Positions 1 through 11,500 of a stretch of DNA of 64,000 nucleotides are shown piece after piece. The first letter of the stretch is position 1; every line of letters begins with the position of its first letter. The position numbers and the translations under genes are program-made. The notes beneath the pieces are model-generated. The model made no database searches. It worked only from the letters and a program-made list of their open reading frames with translations, and was not told where the DNA came from. Origin of the DNA: Apiosordaria backusii (Eukaryota; Ascomycota; Sordariomycetes; Sordariales; Lasiosphaeriaceae); contig JAUKTV010000005.1 of NCBI GenBank assembly GCA_030549205.1, forward strand, positions 2,418,001-2,482,000, given 5' to 3'.

Positions 1-3000
1 ATCGTACCCAAAAAGGATGCTGAACAAGATCGGCCAGAGAGTAGCTATGTCCCACCATTGCTTCAAGCGGTGTGCCATGATCCAGAACCCGCCAGACCTC
101 GTTGAGAACTTCGACGTGTATGTCGTCGGTTGTGAGACTATGAGCCGGGCGAGTATCTTGCATCCGTGGACGACGATTTCCGGGTCGTCCTCTGCAAGCA
201 GATAGAGGAGCCACTGCAAGGGCGTCAGTACTACATATGGCCTCGGGAACTTCTTTGGGTCGACACCGAATATCACCTTATTTGTAACCGTCTTGGCAAA
301 CTTGCGGATGTCGGCTGGGTTAGTCTTCTCGCAGAGAAACCGTGTGTACATCTCTAGAAATTTGATGCCTAGTTGCTTCTTTGTAAGCAGTCTTGAGGAG
401 CCGTTGGAGGGAGACGGGCCTGTCTCAACAGGTGCTGGCCTCCTCAAGTTGCTCAGAGAAGGCGTGCCTGCTCGAGATATTGGCTTGGGTGTTCGGGGCA
501 AGGAGCCGGCTGGGGTATGAAAGGCGTAGGTGATGAAAAGGGCAAGAGAACGGTGAACCTCTGCATTGAAATTGCACTTAACCAAGCTCTCAAAGGAGTT
601 CATAAAATGTGGCAGGATGTCTTCCGAGATGGTCTCGGCCTTCAGAGCATCAAGCAGCCTTTTGATAATGCCTGCGCCATAAGTAGTGAGCAGATGAAAT
701 ACTGGATAACCCAAAGCTAAACGAGACGTACGCATCCGAAGCAACCGCTTGCTGTTAAATTGATGATGTTTGCTTTTCACGGCAAAGGTCACAAATTGCT
801 TGTAATAGAGCTCCTGAGTGATGGGCGCTGCCTTGCGCCAGGTATCGGGGTCAATAAGGAGGATGCGATATGCTAGGGGATTTACGACAAATGATTCGAT
901 GGGATCAGCATGCTTGTAACCCACGAAACTGAGGACCAGACTTAAGAGCTGAAAGCTGAGCCTGTCCCTTGCCTCGTTCGTAAGTGCGAGCCGCCATGGC
1001 TGTGACAAATTGTCTGAAGCTGGAATTCCGTATCCAAGCTTAGCCCGTAGCAGCATGCTCAGAATAGAATATCCATTGTCTCTCTCCATGGCCTCACTAT
1101 TTCGCCAGCTCTTCTCAATGCAATGAAAGATCATCTCGGCAGAGCGCAGGAGATCCTGAGATGTTGTCGCTCGCTCGACCAATTTGAGCACCACAGGTGT
1201 AAAGCCGCCAAGTCTCCAGAAATTGTCATCAAAGTAGTATGGCGTGATCAAGACAGGATCCCCGACGAGTAGCGAGACTCCATTCATCCTGATCAGCGCA
1301 TCGTTGATACACGGAACAGCGGCATTAATAGCAACCGGAACTCCCGTCTTAGTGGTAGTGTGGAACAGGCTGCCAGCTGAGTTCCTGGAAAGAGACCGGA
1401 AGAGTAACGAGTCCATGAATTTGCCATCGGTGCGGAAGACTGCCCTGGGGAGAGTGCTGAGCAGGACTTTCTGTTCGGGGACGATGGAGCTAGCCTTATC
1501 CCTGATGGCTCTCAAAATATCCGAGTTCTCGTCCTTGCCAGGATGGAATAGTTCGTTACGTAGTCCGAGTGCGGCCGAGGCCTCGTAAGTCTGGAACCCC
1601 CCTAGACAGTCTTGAAAGTTCCCCTGATAGCGTGGTCCCAGTCTGTAATGCACAGCGAGAAAATCGTCACTCAAGACATCCTCGAATAAATGGGCAGAGG
1701 CAAGGGACCACTTTGAATGCACAAGCCCAGGGCCAACCTGAGTGGCGAGATCACGGGGTGTCCCTAGGAACGCCTGTACTGGGTTTGTCTTATGGCTGCT
1801 CGACGCAAACGAAGCGAAACTCTCAGTGCTTGCGTTGGAGAGGGGCGGTGAATTTGGATATGCCGAGCGTATTTGCTCTGCGAATTCTCCATTGACATAA
1901 AGACTCGCCTTGCTGGCGGCAAGAGCTTTAGGTTTACGGTGGACGATAGCGATGTGGTACCATCGCTTCTCCTTGAAAGCAACCGTCTTGAACCTAACAC
2001 TAGGTCGGGACGAGGTTACGGATGTTTGAAGGATGAAGTTTTTGGTATCCTTCTCAAGATAAGCGAGCAGAAAGCATGTCTGCGTAGAGTCGAATACTCC
2101 GAAGAGTGTAGTGTGCGAATTGGGGTCGAATTTGTCGATACGAACCCAGGCAGCAAAGGTGTAACCGGCCGATGACTGAGGCGGAAATGGCCTTCCAAGG
2201 TTAGGAAGCTCAACAGAGGAATGGCCATGAAGCGAGAGGTCGAACTGGATGAAAGGAGGCCCATTGTTCTTTTCTGTCATCTCCAGACAAAACTCGGAGA
2301 CATCATCGTCCCGATTGTAAAGCAAGAACTGAGCATCGGCCAGCTGATCTACACCAAGGTACATAAAAGATTTGCTCAGAGGCAACGCTTTTTCTGTCTC
2401 GGCGTCGGTAAGAATGCGCTCCTTTAAGAATAGCAAGCGCAGTAACCTGGAGAGCATGCCAGTTCCGTGTAATGCCGTCAGGTTGAAAAGAGAGGCTGAA
2501 CCGACAGACAACAGTGTTATCAGGACGATCATCGAAGCCAAATCTGGCGGTGCCCCTTTGGTTCTTGGTATTGACTCCCAAAAGCCCACAACCGTCCGTA
2601 TGATTTCCGCATTTTGAACCACCGTGTGGGACCCTAAAATCTGCCCGAGTTTGGCTTCGATAGCTTCTAGATTGTCAAGCTTGACCTGGTCCTCTTTTGT
2701 ATTTTGCCCAATCAGTGCCGGCGATTCTTCTTGATCCTCCTCGTGAGGTGCGTGGGTGGGCCGAGATGCGGTCGAAGACGAAGCCACAGCGCGACAGAGT
2801 TCATCGAGACGCTGGTCGTCCAGGGCGAATGATAATAGCTTTCCAAACAGCTGACAATTTGTCCACAAATCCGAGTCTCCACCCCCCACGCCGATGCTGG
2901 CGATTATTTGTTCCAAGGACTCCCATCCTCCACCCTCGACTCTATCTTGGAAGTACCTCCTGTTTCCTGGATGGCCTCGAAATGCGGCGGAGACAGTGGC

Positions 3001-3351
3001 CAGAATGACATGGAGTAAGTCGAATATTCCCCTCCTCTCGTCCTCGCTCCGTTTTTGTATGTTGTAAAAGCCTGAGAACGACCGCAAAACCTCGAGAAGG
3101 GTCTGAAAACCATTCAAATGTCGAAAGTCGTCTTGAGGTTGAGAAGGCGGTTGCGCGGCAGCGACGTGCTGGTGTATTTGGCGAATCTGCTCGAGCAGAT
3201 CCTCTATCTCGGGGTACCCATCAGCAGAGCGGGAGTTGGCTGTTTCGGAGAGCTGTCGCAGAAGCCGTTGGAGGACCTCGGCGGCTTTCGATGTCTGGAG
3301 GGTCGAGGCCGAAGTCGACGATCGATAACGGCGAGATCGCACGGCAAGCAT
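1..3351 (-). CDS. BPH1: BEACH-family protein (Bph1/neurobeachin-like), N-terminal part, cut by window edge
   Basis: One frame stays open from an ATG at 3351 down to base 1 (exactly 1,117 codons, no stop), so the gene continues off the left edge. The N-terminus is Arg/Ser-rich. A concanavalin-A-like (LamG-type) domain lies at about residues 375-565, with motifs such as YTFAAWVRIDKF, RWYHIAIVHR and ASLYVNGEF. Armadillo-like helices follow (LLRAKLGYGIPASD, LYYKQFVTFAVKSK). This order is the N-terminal half of fungal BEACH proteins; the PH-BEACH-WD40 part would lie outside the window. Family knowledge: large scaffolds in vesicle and lysosome/vacuole trafficking. The frame has a stop 12 codons above this ATG, but a small upstream exon is possible because the bases just above read like a splice acceptor. 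The gene name is by family; the BEACH domain itself is not visible here. Confidence 0.85.
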   Translation of the reverse strand, partial: MLAVRSRRYRSSTSASTLQTSKAAEVLQRLLRQLSETANSRSADGYPEIEDLLEQIRQIHQHVAAAQPPSQPQDDFRHLNGFQTLLEVLRSFSGFYNIQKRSEDERRGIFDLLHVILATVSAAFRGHPGNRRYFQDRVEGGGWESLEQIIASIGVGGGDSDLWTNCQLFGKLLSFALDDQRLDELCRAVASSSTASRPTHAPHEEDQEESPALIGQNTKEDQVKLDNLEAIEAKLGQILGSHTVVQNAEIIRTVVGFWESIPRTKGAPPDLASMIVLITLLSVGSASLFNLTALHGTGMLSRLLRLLFLKERILTDAETEKALPLSKSFMYLGVDQLADAQFLLYNRDDDVSEFCLEMTEKNNGPPFIQFDLSLHGHSSVELPNLGRPFPPQSSAGYTFAAWVRIDKFDPNSHTTLFGVFDSTQTCFLLAYLEKDTKNFILQTSVTSSRPSVRFKTVAFKEKRWYHIAIVHRKPKALAASKASLYVNGEFAEQIRSAYPNSPPLSNASTESFASFASSSHKTNPVQAFLGTPRDLATQVGPGLVHSKWSLASAHLFEDVLSDDFLAVHYRLGPRYQGNFQDCLGGFQTYEASAALGLRNELFHPGKDENSDILRAIRDKASSIVPEQKVLLSTLPRAVFRTDGKFMDSLLFRSLSRNSAGSLFHTTTKTGVPVAINAAVPCINDALIRMNGVSLLVGDPVLITPYYFDDNFWRLGGFTPVVLKLVERATTSQDLLRSAEMIFHCIEKSWRNSEAMERDNGYSILSMLLRAKLGYGIPASDNLSQPWRLALTNEARDRLSFQLLSLVLSFVGYKHADPIESFVVNPLAYRILLIDPDTWRKAAPITQELYYKQFVTFAVKSKHHQFNSKRLLRMRTSRLALGYPVFHLLTTYGAGIIKRLLDALKAETISEDILPHFMNSFESLVKCNFNAEVHRSLALFITYAFHTPAGSLPRTPKPISRAGTPSLSNLRRPAPVETGPSPSNGSSRLLTKKQLGIKFLEMYTRFLCEKTNPADIRKFAKTVTNKVIFGVDPKKFPRPYVVLTPLQWLLYLLAEDDPEIVVHGCKILARLIVSQPTTYTSKFSTRSGGFWIMAHRLKQWWDIATLWPILFSILFGYD

Positions 3352-6198
3352 ATTGGGGATTGCTGGCGGTAAATAACCCAATCCCTATTCCTTCTTTATG
3401 AGAGCTTTACTGCGCCCGAGTATCCCATTGAAACTCCTCAAGTTCGTGTGTTGAGCCGCCGTCATAAAACCTAGGTTGTTGTCGTGTGCACGCTTTCTGG
3501 GGGTGCTTCACCACAGAGCTTACGCCAGCATCGTCAGCGGTACCTCCGCCGCATGTACCTTACGTACCGAATCCGATGGTTTTTCGGCAGTCGGGGACGG
3601 TGGGTAGGCGATCAATCGGTAAGATATCAAAAGAATGAGATCAAGATACAGAGTAGAGCACTTTGATCATAGCAAGAAGCGGAAATGGGTTCTAGTGAGC
3701 TGGGCTGAGTCTTGGAGGCGTCTGCTCCTCCTGTCAGGCAAGGCCAAAAAGAAGCTCCCATCAGCTTTCAGCCTTGAGCTTGTCCACTGTCCTGGAGTCA
3801 GCTGCCTTGCAGGGCCACATCAGCGCTGAAGGCTGAAGCTGGCGTCCAATTCACCTGAGGATCCATTTGGAGGGGTCAGGTGTGGCGGTGCGTCACTGAA
3901 ACAGTGGGACTTTGGCTGGAGGTTGGTAAGTGGGGCTGAGCTGCAGTGGCTTCCCGCTCCGAAGACCATCTTCTTGGAGAGCCATTGAGCACAATATGAT
4001 TTTCTTGGACTCTACAAATGCTTACACCAGTCCTGAAAGCAGTCATTTCAATGCCGTGGAACGAGACCTCCGATGAGATTATACCCTCCATTGGCTGTCC
4101 AACGAAGTCCCCAATTGTAGACCTGCTGGACCGCTTTCCCGAAGCATCCGAGATCTGAGTCCACCTGTATGAACTACAGCACCGAGATGTTGATTTCCAA
4201 CATGCGCTGTGAAAGCCCTTGAAAGGGAAGCAACCTCTCCCTACCTATCCGCTTATGCTGTCATGCAATGCAAGGTGTCGTGTATGGAGTATTCGTCGAA
4301 ATCACAAGCCTCTGCGGTGTTTCGGTTCCGAATGACGGTCAAAGTCCGCGATTGGTTTGGGGTTTCAGATTTGGAGAAGGGGGAGTCGCTGAGTCTCAAG
4401 CAGTTGCTGGATATTGCCCGAAGCGTCTCCAGGATGCCAGGATGCCAGAAACGCAGTTTTCACCCCGGAATTACTTAGCCCGTCTCTTTCCACAGGAATC
4501 TCCTATTGACAATCGACCTGAAAATGATCAGTCACTGTGCACATAGTGTAGATCCACCACGAGGGAGGAGGGAGGCAAGAGTCTCCGTGAGGAGACTGAG
4601 GGGGTTGCAGTTGCAGTTGGAGTCACGCCCGTCAGCTGCGTGATCGCCTATCAAGATACGGATAAGGTGCCAGATAACGCGATAGACCACGGTTAAACCT
4701 GGAAGTGGTCCCCACAGCGACCGCGTCGGGGTTCAGGGACTGTGCTGCGCAGTGTTGCCTATGAGCCTTGGATCATCTCTCATTAAGTCGAGGACAATGA
4801 TGAAGCATTATGATACTGTTGCCTTTAAACCAAGTTTTGCAAGCGGTTCATTTGATGTCCTCATCCACATACCAGTTGTGAGACAAATGCGATGGTTTGC
4901 TCAACTGAGCAAGGTATGATGTAATCGGTGAACCAGCTGTCTATCAAGGTTACAAGTCACTGCGTAAGCTGCTATCGGTCACCGATATTGACTGCGCAAG
5001 CTAACCCTCGGTGTCTGGGCCAATTTCTCTTTGCTGCACTGCTGCAATCGGTCAAAGAAAGCAGGGATTGATTGTGTATTCCATGTTTATCTCGACAAGA
5101 AAGGCAACGCCAGGAACAGGGACGGGAACAGGAGATCAGGACCGGTCGAGTCAGACGTCCAAAGCGATACAAGTCCTGGCACGTGCTGGGGACTCATGAC
5201 CAGTTCCAGTTCGGGTGGAGATCCCCGCGCACCTTGGCATCGTCGGAGAGCAACAAGCGTGACGTTCCTGACAGGGGACCTGGCAAGGCAGTCAATCCGC
5301 TTCGCTGTCGTCGACCCCAGATCTTGTCGCGGTGAGCCTCGCCCAGGCTGGTTGGATAGGGACAACGGTTGAGGACCATCGGAAGCAGAAGCAGTGTCGT
5401 GTTGATGCGCTGTGCCTTGATGTCGAACAGCTTGGAGCTTCAGGAGAGCTTCCGCGAATCAAGTGACGGTCGGACCAGGGGTCCTTGAACCAGGGCTGCA
5501 AGGCGGTAAGCTCAGAAGGGGAGCTGTTCATCCGGCGCAGAGGAACAGAATCAGAACCACAGACGGGCATTATTGGTTTCCAACAGGCAATGGAAGCCCG
5601 TTGGACTAGTCATCATGTAGGGCATGTACAGAAGAGTTAATATTTGATAAAAAGTGGCAAAGATGATGTGTTTTATGTGGTCTTTGATGCTCCCACGGTT
5701 GTCCTTGTGGTCATCCCCAGAGGTGAAGACGCAACTGATAAGCCTGGCAAACAATGGCTGATGGCAAGCTTATCGCACGCAAGGCCACCCAACAACTGCG
5801 TTTCGCCCCTGTGGGGACAGGCCAACGGCCGCCTCATTGGCTGCTCCGCCTTTCGCTAAGCCGCTTTTGGCTAGGGGTGGGGTATCCTCCCCCCCGGCTC
5901 TCGGGTCCTGCTGCACCGCTCCGCCTGAGCACTAACGAGCTGGGGGCTTCCCTGAGGCAACCGCAGGCGTTGGTCTTACGCAGCCGCCGCCCACCTCTTT
6001 ATCAGGACGCAGCCTCCCCATCCATTGCCGAGTTCGCTCCCTTCTCCTCTCTCTCACTCCATCCCCATCATCCATCCCCCATCCCCATCGCAGCACTCCC
6101 AGCCATCGAGGAAGACATCGCAGCTGGATTTCTTCTCTTTTTCCCATTCTCTGAAAGTCGCAGGTTAATCGACTTTACCCCCTCATTTGCCCGCAATC
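3352..6198. other. Intergenic region between BEACH gene and pspA
   Basis: A divergent 2.8-kb gap holding the promoters of both neighbours. All open frames are short, lack recognisable motifs and show no intron-joined continuation. The last 300 bases are rich in C and T, as is usual for the promoter and leader of a highly expressed fungal gene. Confidence 0.6.
5806..5877 (+). promoter_or_regulatory. Candidate stress elements and CCAAT box upstream of pspA
   Basis: Within 72 bp there are two stress-response-element cores, CCCCT at 5806-5810 and AGGGG at 5873-5877, with an inverted CCAAT (ATTGG) at 5836-5840 between them. The cluster is about 320-390 bp above the pspA start. STREs are the known targets of Msn2/Seb1-type factors, and such a factor is encoded at 37453-39382. 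That regulatory link is inference; the five-base core is common by chance. Confidence 0.3.
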
Positions 6199-7856
6199 AT
6201 GAAGGGCTACGCCATTCTCTCGCTCGCGGCTGTCGCTGCGGCGGCACCAAGTGCTTCGATTGACACGATCCACGGCGAAGCTGCTCCCATTCTTTCCTCT
6301 GCCAACGCCGAGGTCATTCCAAACGCCTACATCGTCAAGTTCAAGAAGCACGTAACCGACGATAAGGTGTCGGACCACCACACCTGGATCCAACAGCTTC
6401 ACACTACTCGCGAGAATGAGCGATCAGATCTCAAGAAGCGTGGCCAGTTTCCTCTGGTTGATGATGTCTTCCACGGCCTCAAGCACACATACAAGGTCGG
6501 CTCTGAGTTCCTTGGCTATGCTGGCCACTTCGATGAGGAGACCATCGAGAAGGTCCGGAGGCACCCTGATGTAAGTTCCTATATATGCTCTACAACTCTA
6601 ATCTATCCAATGGCTGACGAATTGGCAAACAGGTCGAGTACATCGAGCGTGACAGCATTGTCCACACAATGCGCGTGATCAAGGATGCCAAGTGCGACAG
6701 CGAGGTTGAGAAGGCCGCCCCTTGGGGTCTGGCCCGTATCTCCCACCGTGATACTCTGGGCTTCTCCACCTTCAACAAGTACTTGTACGCCGCCGAGGGC
6801 GGCGAGGGTGTTGATGCCTACGTTATTGACACCGGCACCAACATTGACCACGTCGATTTCGATGGCCGTGCCAAGTGGGGCAAGACCATCCCCTCCGGTG
6901 ACGCTGATGTCGATGGCAACGGTCACGGCACTCACTGCTCCGGTACCATCGCCGGCAAGAAGTATGGTGTCGCCAAGAAGGCCAATGTCTATGCTGTCAA
7001 GGTCCTTCGCTCTAACGGCTCCGGCACCATGTCTGATGTCGTCGCCGGTGTTGAGTGGGCTGCCAAGGCTCACATTCAGGCCGTCAAGGAGGCCAAGGCT
7101 GGCAAGCGCAAGGGCTTCAGGGGCTCCGTCGCCAACATGTCTCTCGGTGGTGGCAAGACCAAGACTCTCGATGACACCGTGAACGCTGCCGTCTCTGTTG
7201 GCATTCACTTCGCCGTTGCTGCCGGTAACGATAACGCTGATGCCTGCAACTACTCTCCCGCTGCTGCCGCCAAGGCCGTCACCGTCGGTGCCTCTGGCAT
7301 TGATGACAGCCGCGCCTACTTCTCCAACTATGGCAAGTGCACTGACATCTTCGCCCCCGGTCTCAGCATTCTCTCCACCTGGATCGGCAGCAAGTACGCT
7401 ACCAACACCATCTCTGGCACTTCCATGGCTTCTCCCCACATCGCTGGTCTTTTGGCCTACTATCTTTCCCTCCAGCCCGCCACCGACTCTGAGTACTCTC
7501 TTGCTCCCATCACCCCCGAGAAGCTCAAGGACAGCCTCCTCAAGATCGCCACCGAGGATGCCCTCACCGACATGCCCAAGGGAACCCCCAACCTCCTCGC
7601 CTGGAACGGTGCTGGTTGCAACAACTACACCGCCATCGTCGAGGCTGGTGGTTACAAGGTCAAGAAGGGCAAGGGTGAGAAGGCTGACTTTGATGTCTCC
7701 AGGCTTGAGGAGCTTATCGAGAATGAGTACGATGTCATCTCCGGCAAGGTTGTGAAGGGTGTTTCCTCCCTGTCCGAGAAGGCCCGCAAGTTCTCCAATA
7801 AGATCCACGAGATGGTGGATGAGGAGCTTAAGGAATTCCTCGAGGAGCTCGCTTGA
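6199..7856 (+). CDS. pspA: Vacuolar subtilisin-like serine protease (PspA / proteinase B type)
   Basis: Two exons, 6199-6570 and 6633-7856, joined by a 62-bp GT-AG intron, give a 531-residue protein. The start MKGYAIL opens a signal peptide ending near AAAAPS. An inhibitor I9 propeptide follows (AYIVKFKKHV to VEYIERD), with maturation expected near residue 150 before APWGLARISHRD. The S8 catalytic residues are all present: Asp190 (YVIDTGTNID), His222 (GNGHGTHCSG), oxyanion Asn323 (AAGNDN) and Ser388 (SGTSMASPHIAG). The C-terminal tail is Lys/Glu-rich. Family knowledge: homologues of yeast Prb1 act in the vacuole and in autophagy, and Podospora PspA is induced during heterokaryon incompatibility. 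An open frame on the opposite strand is a codon-bias shadow. Confidence 0.95.
6571..6632 (+). other. Intron of pspA
   Basis: GTAAGT donor and ACAG acceptor, 62 bp. Removing it joins HPD to VEYIERD in phase 0 and restores the propeptide. Confidence 0.92.
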
Positions 7857-8590
7857 TTCATGACGGCCTTGATCTCGTCTGTATACATGCTGCGAGCGTC
7901 TTAGCGAACAGCTTTTTTTCTATTTTGTTTCTGTTTTGGTCGCAACGGGTCATGGGATGGGGATGGTTTTTTGGTATAGGCATGGGCAAACATTTTGCGG
8001 CCGTCGGGAGTTTATTATGTATTGTACACGACACATAAGACCGCATTGATAGTCGGGATGATTTGCATTTTAGGAGTAGTCATGCTCACCCATTATGAGA
8101 TTGCAATTCTTGAGCTTTTCATCAGTCTTCAAATGTTCCAATCAGTTGTGCTTCTCGATGACACTTGCCTCGGTTCCACCCACACCTTCCCTCGGAGCCA
8201 TGTTATATCCGCTGACAGCATTGAGGCAGGTTAGAGTTAGGTTGTTCAGACAGGATGCACCTCCCCGGCCGTCAATGAAGCAGCCGAACGGGAAAGGGCC
8301 ATCGCCAGCAATGAGTCCCGACTGCAGGTGCCCGTCGACATTGTTGTCACTTTGCTTGTCGACTGCTTTCTTCAACGTTCTGCTTCTTCCGCCATAGCAC
8401 AACACAGCCTCGTACGAATACTCGTCGTCCATGTACAGCTGGTTCGTATGAAGCCAAAGCAGCTCAAGTATCTCATCTTCCGCCAGACAGACATAGGGTT
8501 CATTGCACAGTTTTAGTCTTGTTCAGCCATTCTTGTTCTCTCTCATCCTCACCCTCGCCCTCGCGAGACGGCAGTCCCCTAGCATCTTCG
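7857..8590. other. Intergenic region: pspA 3' end and leader of the next gene
   Basis: It starts with a T-rich pspA 3' region. The next gene's frame is open slightly upstream of its ATG but has no earlier ATG. A 96-codon minus-strand ORF (8142-8432) has no recognisable domain and is not called. Confidence 0.5.
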
Positions 8591-11500
8591 ATGCTACGTC
8601 GACGCAGCCTCAAGTCTAGCTCGGATCTCAACCGCCGCAAGTCGACATCTTCAACACATGGGGTGCGTTTAGAGCACATTGATCCTGCGCTGGCCCAGCG
8701 GGACGCCCAGATCGCTGCCTGTCAAGCCTACACACGGGCACAAAGCCGAGCGAACGCAGAAATGTCCCTCTTCCCCCCGACACCCGAATCATTACCTACC
8801 CGTCAGAGGTCAAAACGCAGCAGCTGGGGCCGAGATGACATTGGCTCCTCTCACCTCAACCGCGAAGGCGAACAGGGCCTTCGCCGTCAACAAAGTGTTC
8901 GTTTCGTGGGCCCGTGTTCTGTCCAAGGGAAGAAGTCCTCGGGCGTACTCAAGACTGAGCCCGAAAACACCTCAAGAGACTTCAAGCCTAACCCAGCTTC
9001 TATGCAAGAAGAATGTGATACCAGTAGCTTGCAAAGTTATATCCTCGGAAACGACATCCAGCTTCCATCCCAGCAGTCCCACCAACCACGCAGAGCACCA
9101 CCGCCAGTTTCAGTAACCGTGATGGCGACCGACTATCTCAATGTCATGGCTGCCGAAGAAGAATGTTATACCCCCGAAGACGACAAAGCCTCGGCTCCAT
9201 CATCATACCGCCATCTCCGCAGGTCTAGGTCTATGTTCAGCTCCGAGACTCAGAGTATCAGACGGGGTCAGGACACTCCCACACCGGTGCTGAATGGCAA
9301 GTCTCTCAGTTCGCGGCCATTGCCCGGAGCACAGTCTCGTCGACTATTTCATTCTGAACCGAAGCAGCCAAAAGTTGAAATGACTGCTCCACAGCTGCGG
9401 GCTCCAAAGTCAATGAGCTTCTTGAGAAACCGGCATCTGCTTCGGTCTGGATCCAGCACCGGCCACGATAACAGCACAAGAGTTGCATGTGTTGCTGAGG
9501 CTTCCGATGTGAACGAGGGGCATTTTGAGACAGCTGAGCACGGCAAGCTTCCTTCCGGATCCAAGACAGCAGCTCTGTTTGGGTCAAGGAGTCGAAGGGT
9601 TGGATCAGGGATGCGCAAGTCGCTTCGCAGCAGCAGCTCAGAATCACCTCCACCCGAAAAAGCCCCCCTTCCTCTAGCCGAAAAACCCGACGGCCTCAAA
9701 CACAAAGCTAGGAAAGTTTCAAAGTCTTTCAAGACCAAGCTCAAGAGTTTCTTTACTCTTTCCAGGTCAGAGGAAGAACCGCCGTCGATTCCGAGCCAGC
9801 ATATTGAAGCCCAAAAGACACACGTAACAGAGAGCTTCGGAAACGCGATAAGCCATACACTGGGCATGGAAGAAGACGTCCAGAGCGAAGATGACTGGAG
9901 GCCAATTCACAATGTGCCGGCCAAGATACCCTCGCTCCAGAACGCACCACCAAATCTACTCCACTCCAACAAGGGAAGTCTAGAGAGCCTCAGGAGCGAG
10001 AACCAAAGAGACCGGCAAGTCTCCGATGAGTCTCTGACAAGCTGGGCACATTCTGGCCCTAGCACACTCACAAGCCAACAGCAACAGCAGTGGAGAGAAT
10101 GGGAAAGGCAGCGCCTTTCCATTATCAAAGAGAACGGCATGCACGCCCCTTCTTCTTCTATTCGAAGGAAGGCTTTGGGTGCCCATCTGTTCGAACAGCC
10201 AGTGAATGGGGCCGACATCCCTGCCACGCCTAACACAGGGACGGTTGACAGCCAACGCGTCTACTCAGCACTGATGAGGCGAATGAAGACGCTCAACGAG
10301 CAAGTCGCCCAAGCTGTGGAACAACAGCCCAGAGCAGCCTGGGATTTCCGGGAGACTGCGCCAGTTGTTCCAGTGATGGGCGTTGACGAGTTGACACCAG
10401 TGGTAGCGCAGCTTGATGGAAATGGAGAGAATTCATACACCTCGAATGACATGCTTGACACACCCACTCGTGTGTCACGGAAAACCAATCCAGGTGACAG
10501 ACAGAGACCTGGTACCAGCGGCATCAGCGCCCCTCACCGCGGATATTTGGACAGAGCTAGAAGAGAAGCCATAGGGGTATGCGCGGCGTTCAATGTTGAC
10601 AAGTCAATGGCCAGCCCCACGGAAACTGAAGGTTCGGTATCGGGCATTCCTGAGCCATCAGGTAAGGACGGACTGCCACTGTTTGCTCCAACAACGCATC
10701 ACGGGCACCCGGGAGAAGAAAAAGCAGGTTTTAGCCGGGACTCAGTCGCTCTCGCCAGTCCTACTTCCCATTTGTTCAGAACTGAGAGTCCTTACCGCCA
10801 TGCCCTTCAGCGATCGATGGAGGAAGATCAGAAGGTTTGGAGTCGACCAGTTCCTGTCTGTGTCTCCAGTAATCAGGACTCGGATGATTGCACACAGATA
10901 CACGCTCCAAGGATGAATGGCCAACAGTCGGAAGCCGATTCGGATTCTGAAAAAGATGAGGATTATACAGAAAGTATCTACTCGTCAGACGAGGTTGAAA
11001 CCGCCCCAGCCCCTACAAAATCGAGCGGGGTTGCGAGCGATCCAGAACACAAATTCTTGGCTGGACCTCCAGTCACTTATCAACCCGTTGGTTATCGAGA
11101 GAGTTCATCAGTGAGCTCTGTCGATTGGAAGACGTGGCTGTCGGCCAACATAGCCAAGCTCGATTCATCGCCCACACCAACCAAGCCTGCCGAGGTTGAG
11201 TTTGCCCTGCCAACCATGCCCAAGAATTTTTCTAGGGGTCATGTTCGGGAGGCCGCCCAGATCTACAATGATGACGATGCCGACTATTTTGAGCTCCCCA
11301 CGCGAAAGCCAACGCTTCCAACGACGCCGCTTACACCTGTGGAGCCAAATGTTTTGAAACTATTTCCCACTCAAAGATCTGTCAAGCGGACTACGCCGCC
11401 GTCAGCAATGGGCAAGACGCTCCCAGAAAATGACAGTCCCGGTGGACCACCTCCCATTCCCGCTAGGAGTGCACTACGACCTTCCCCATTAAAGATCTCA

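Noticed and set aside
5754..6263. 169-codon plus-strand frame covering the pspA promoter and start
   Set aside because: It overlaps the real pspA exon in another frame and is Pro/Ser/Leu-rich as expected from the C/T-rich leader.
6603..7808. 401-codon open frame on the strand opposite pspA
   Set aside because: It is exactly antisense to a clear protease gene. The G/C-ending codons of pspA suppress stops on the other strand, and the translation is a low-complexity Gly/Val/Asp sequence.
8142..8432. 96-codon minus-strand ORF between pspA and the next gene
   Set aside because: No motif or signal, and placed where the 3' region and leader of same-strand genes are expected. It could be real but cannot be supported.
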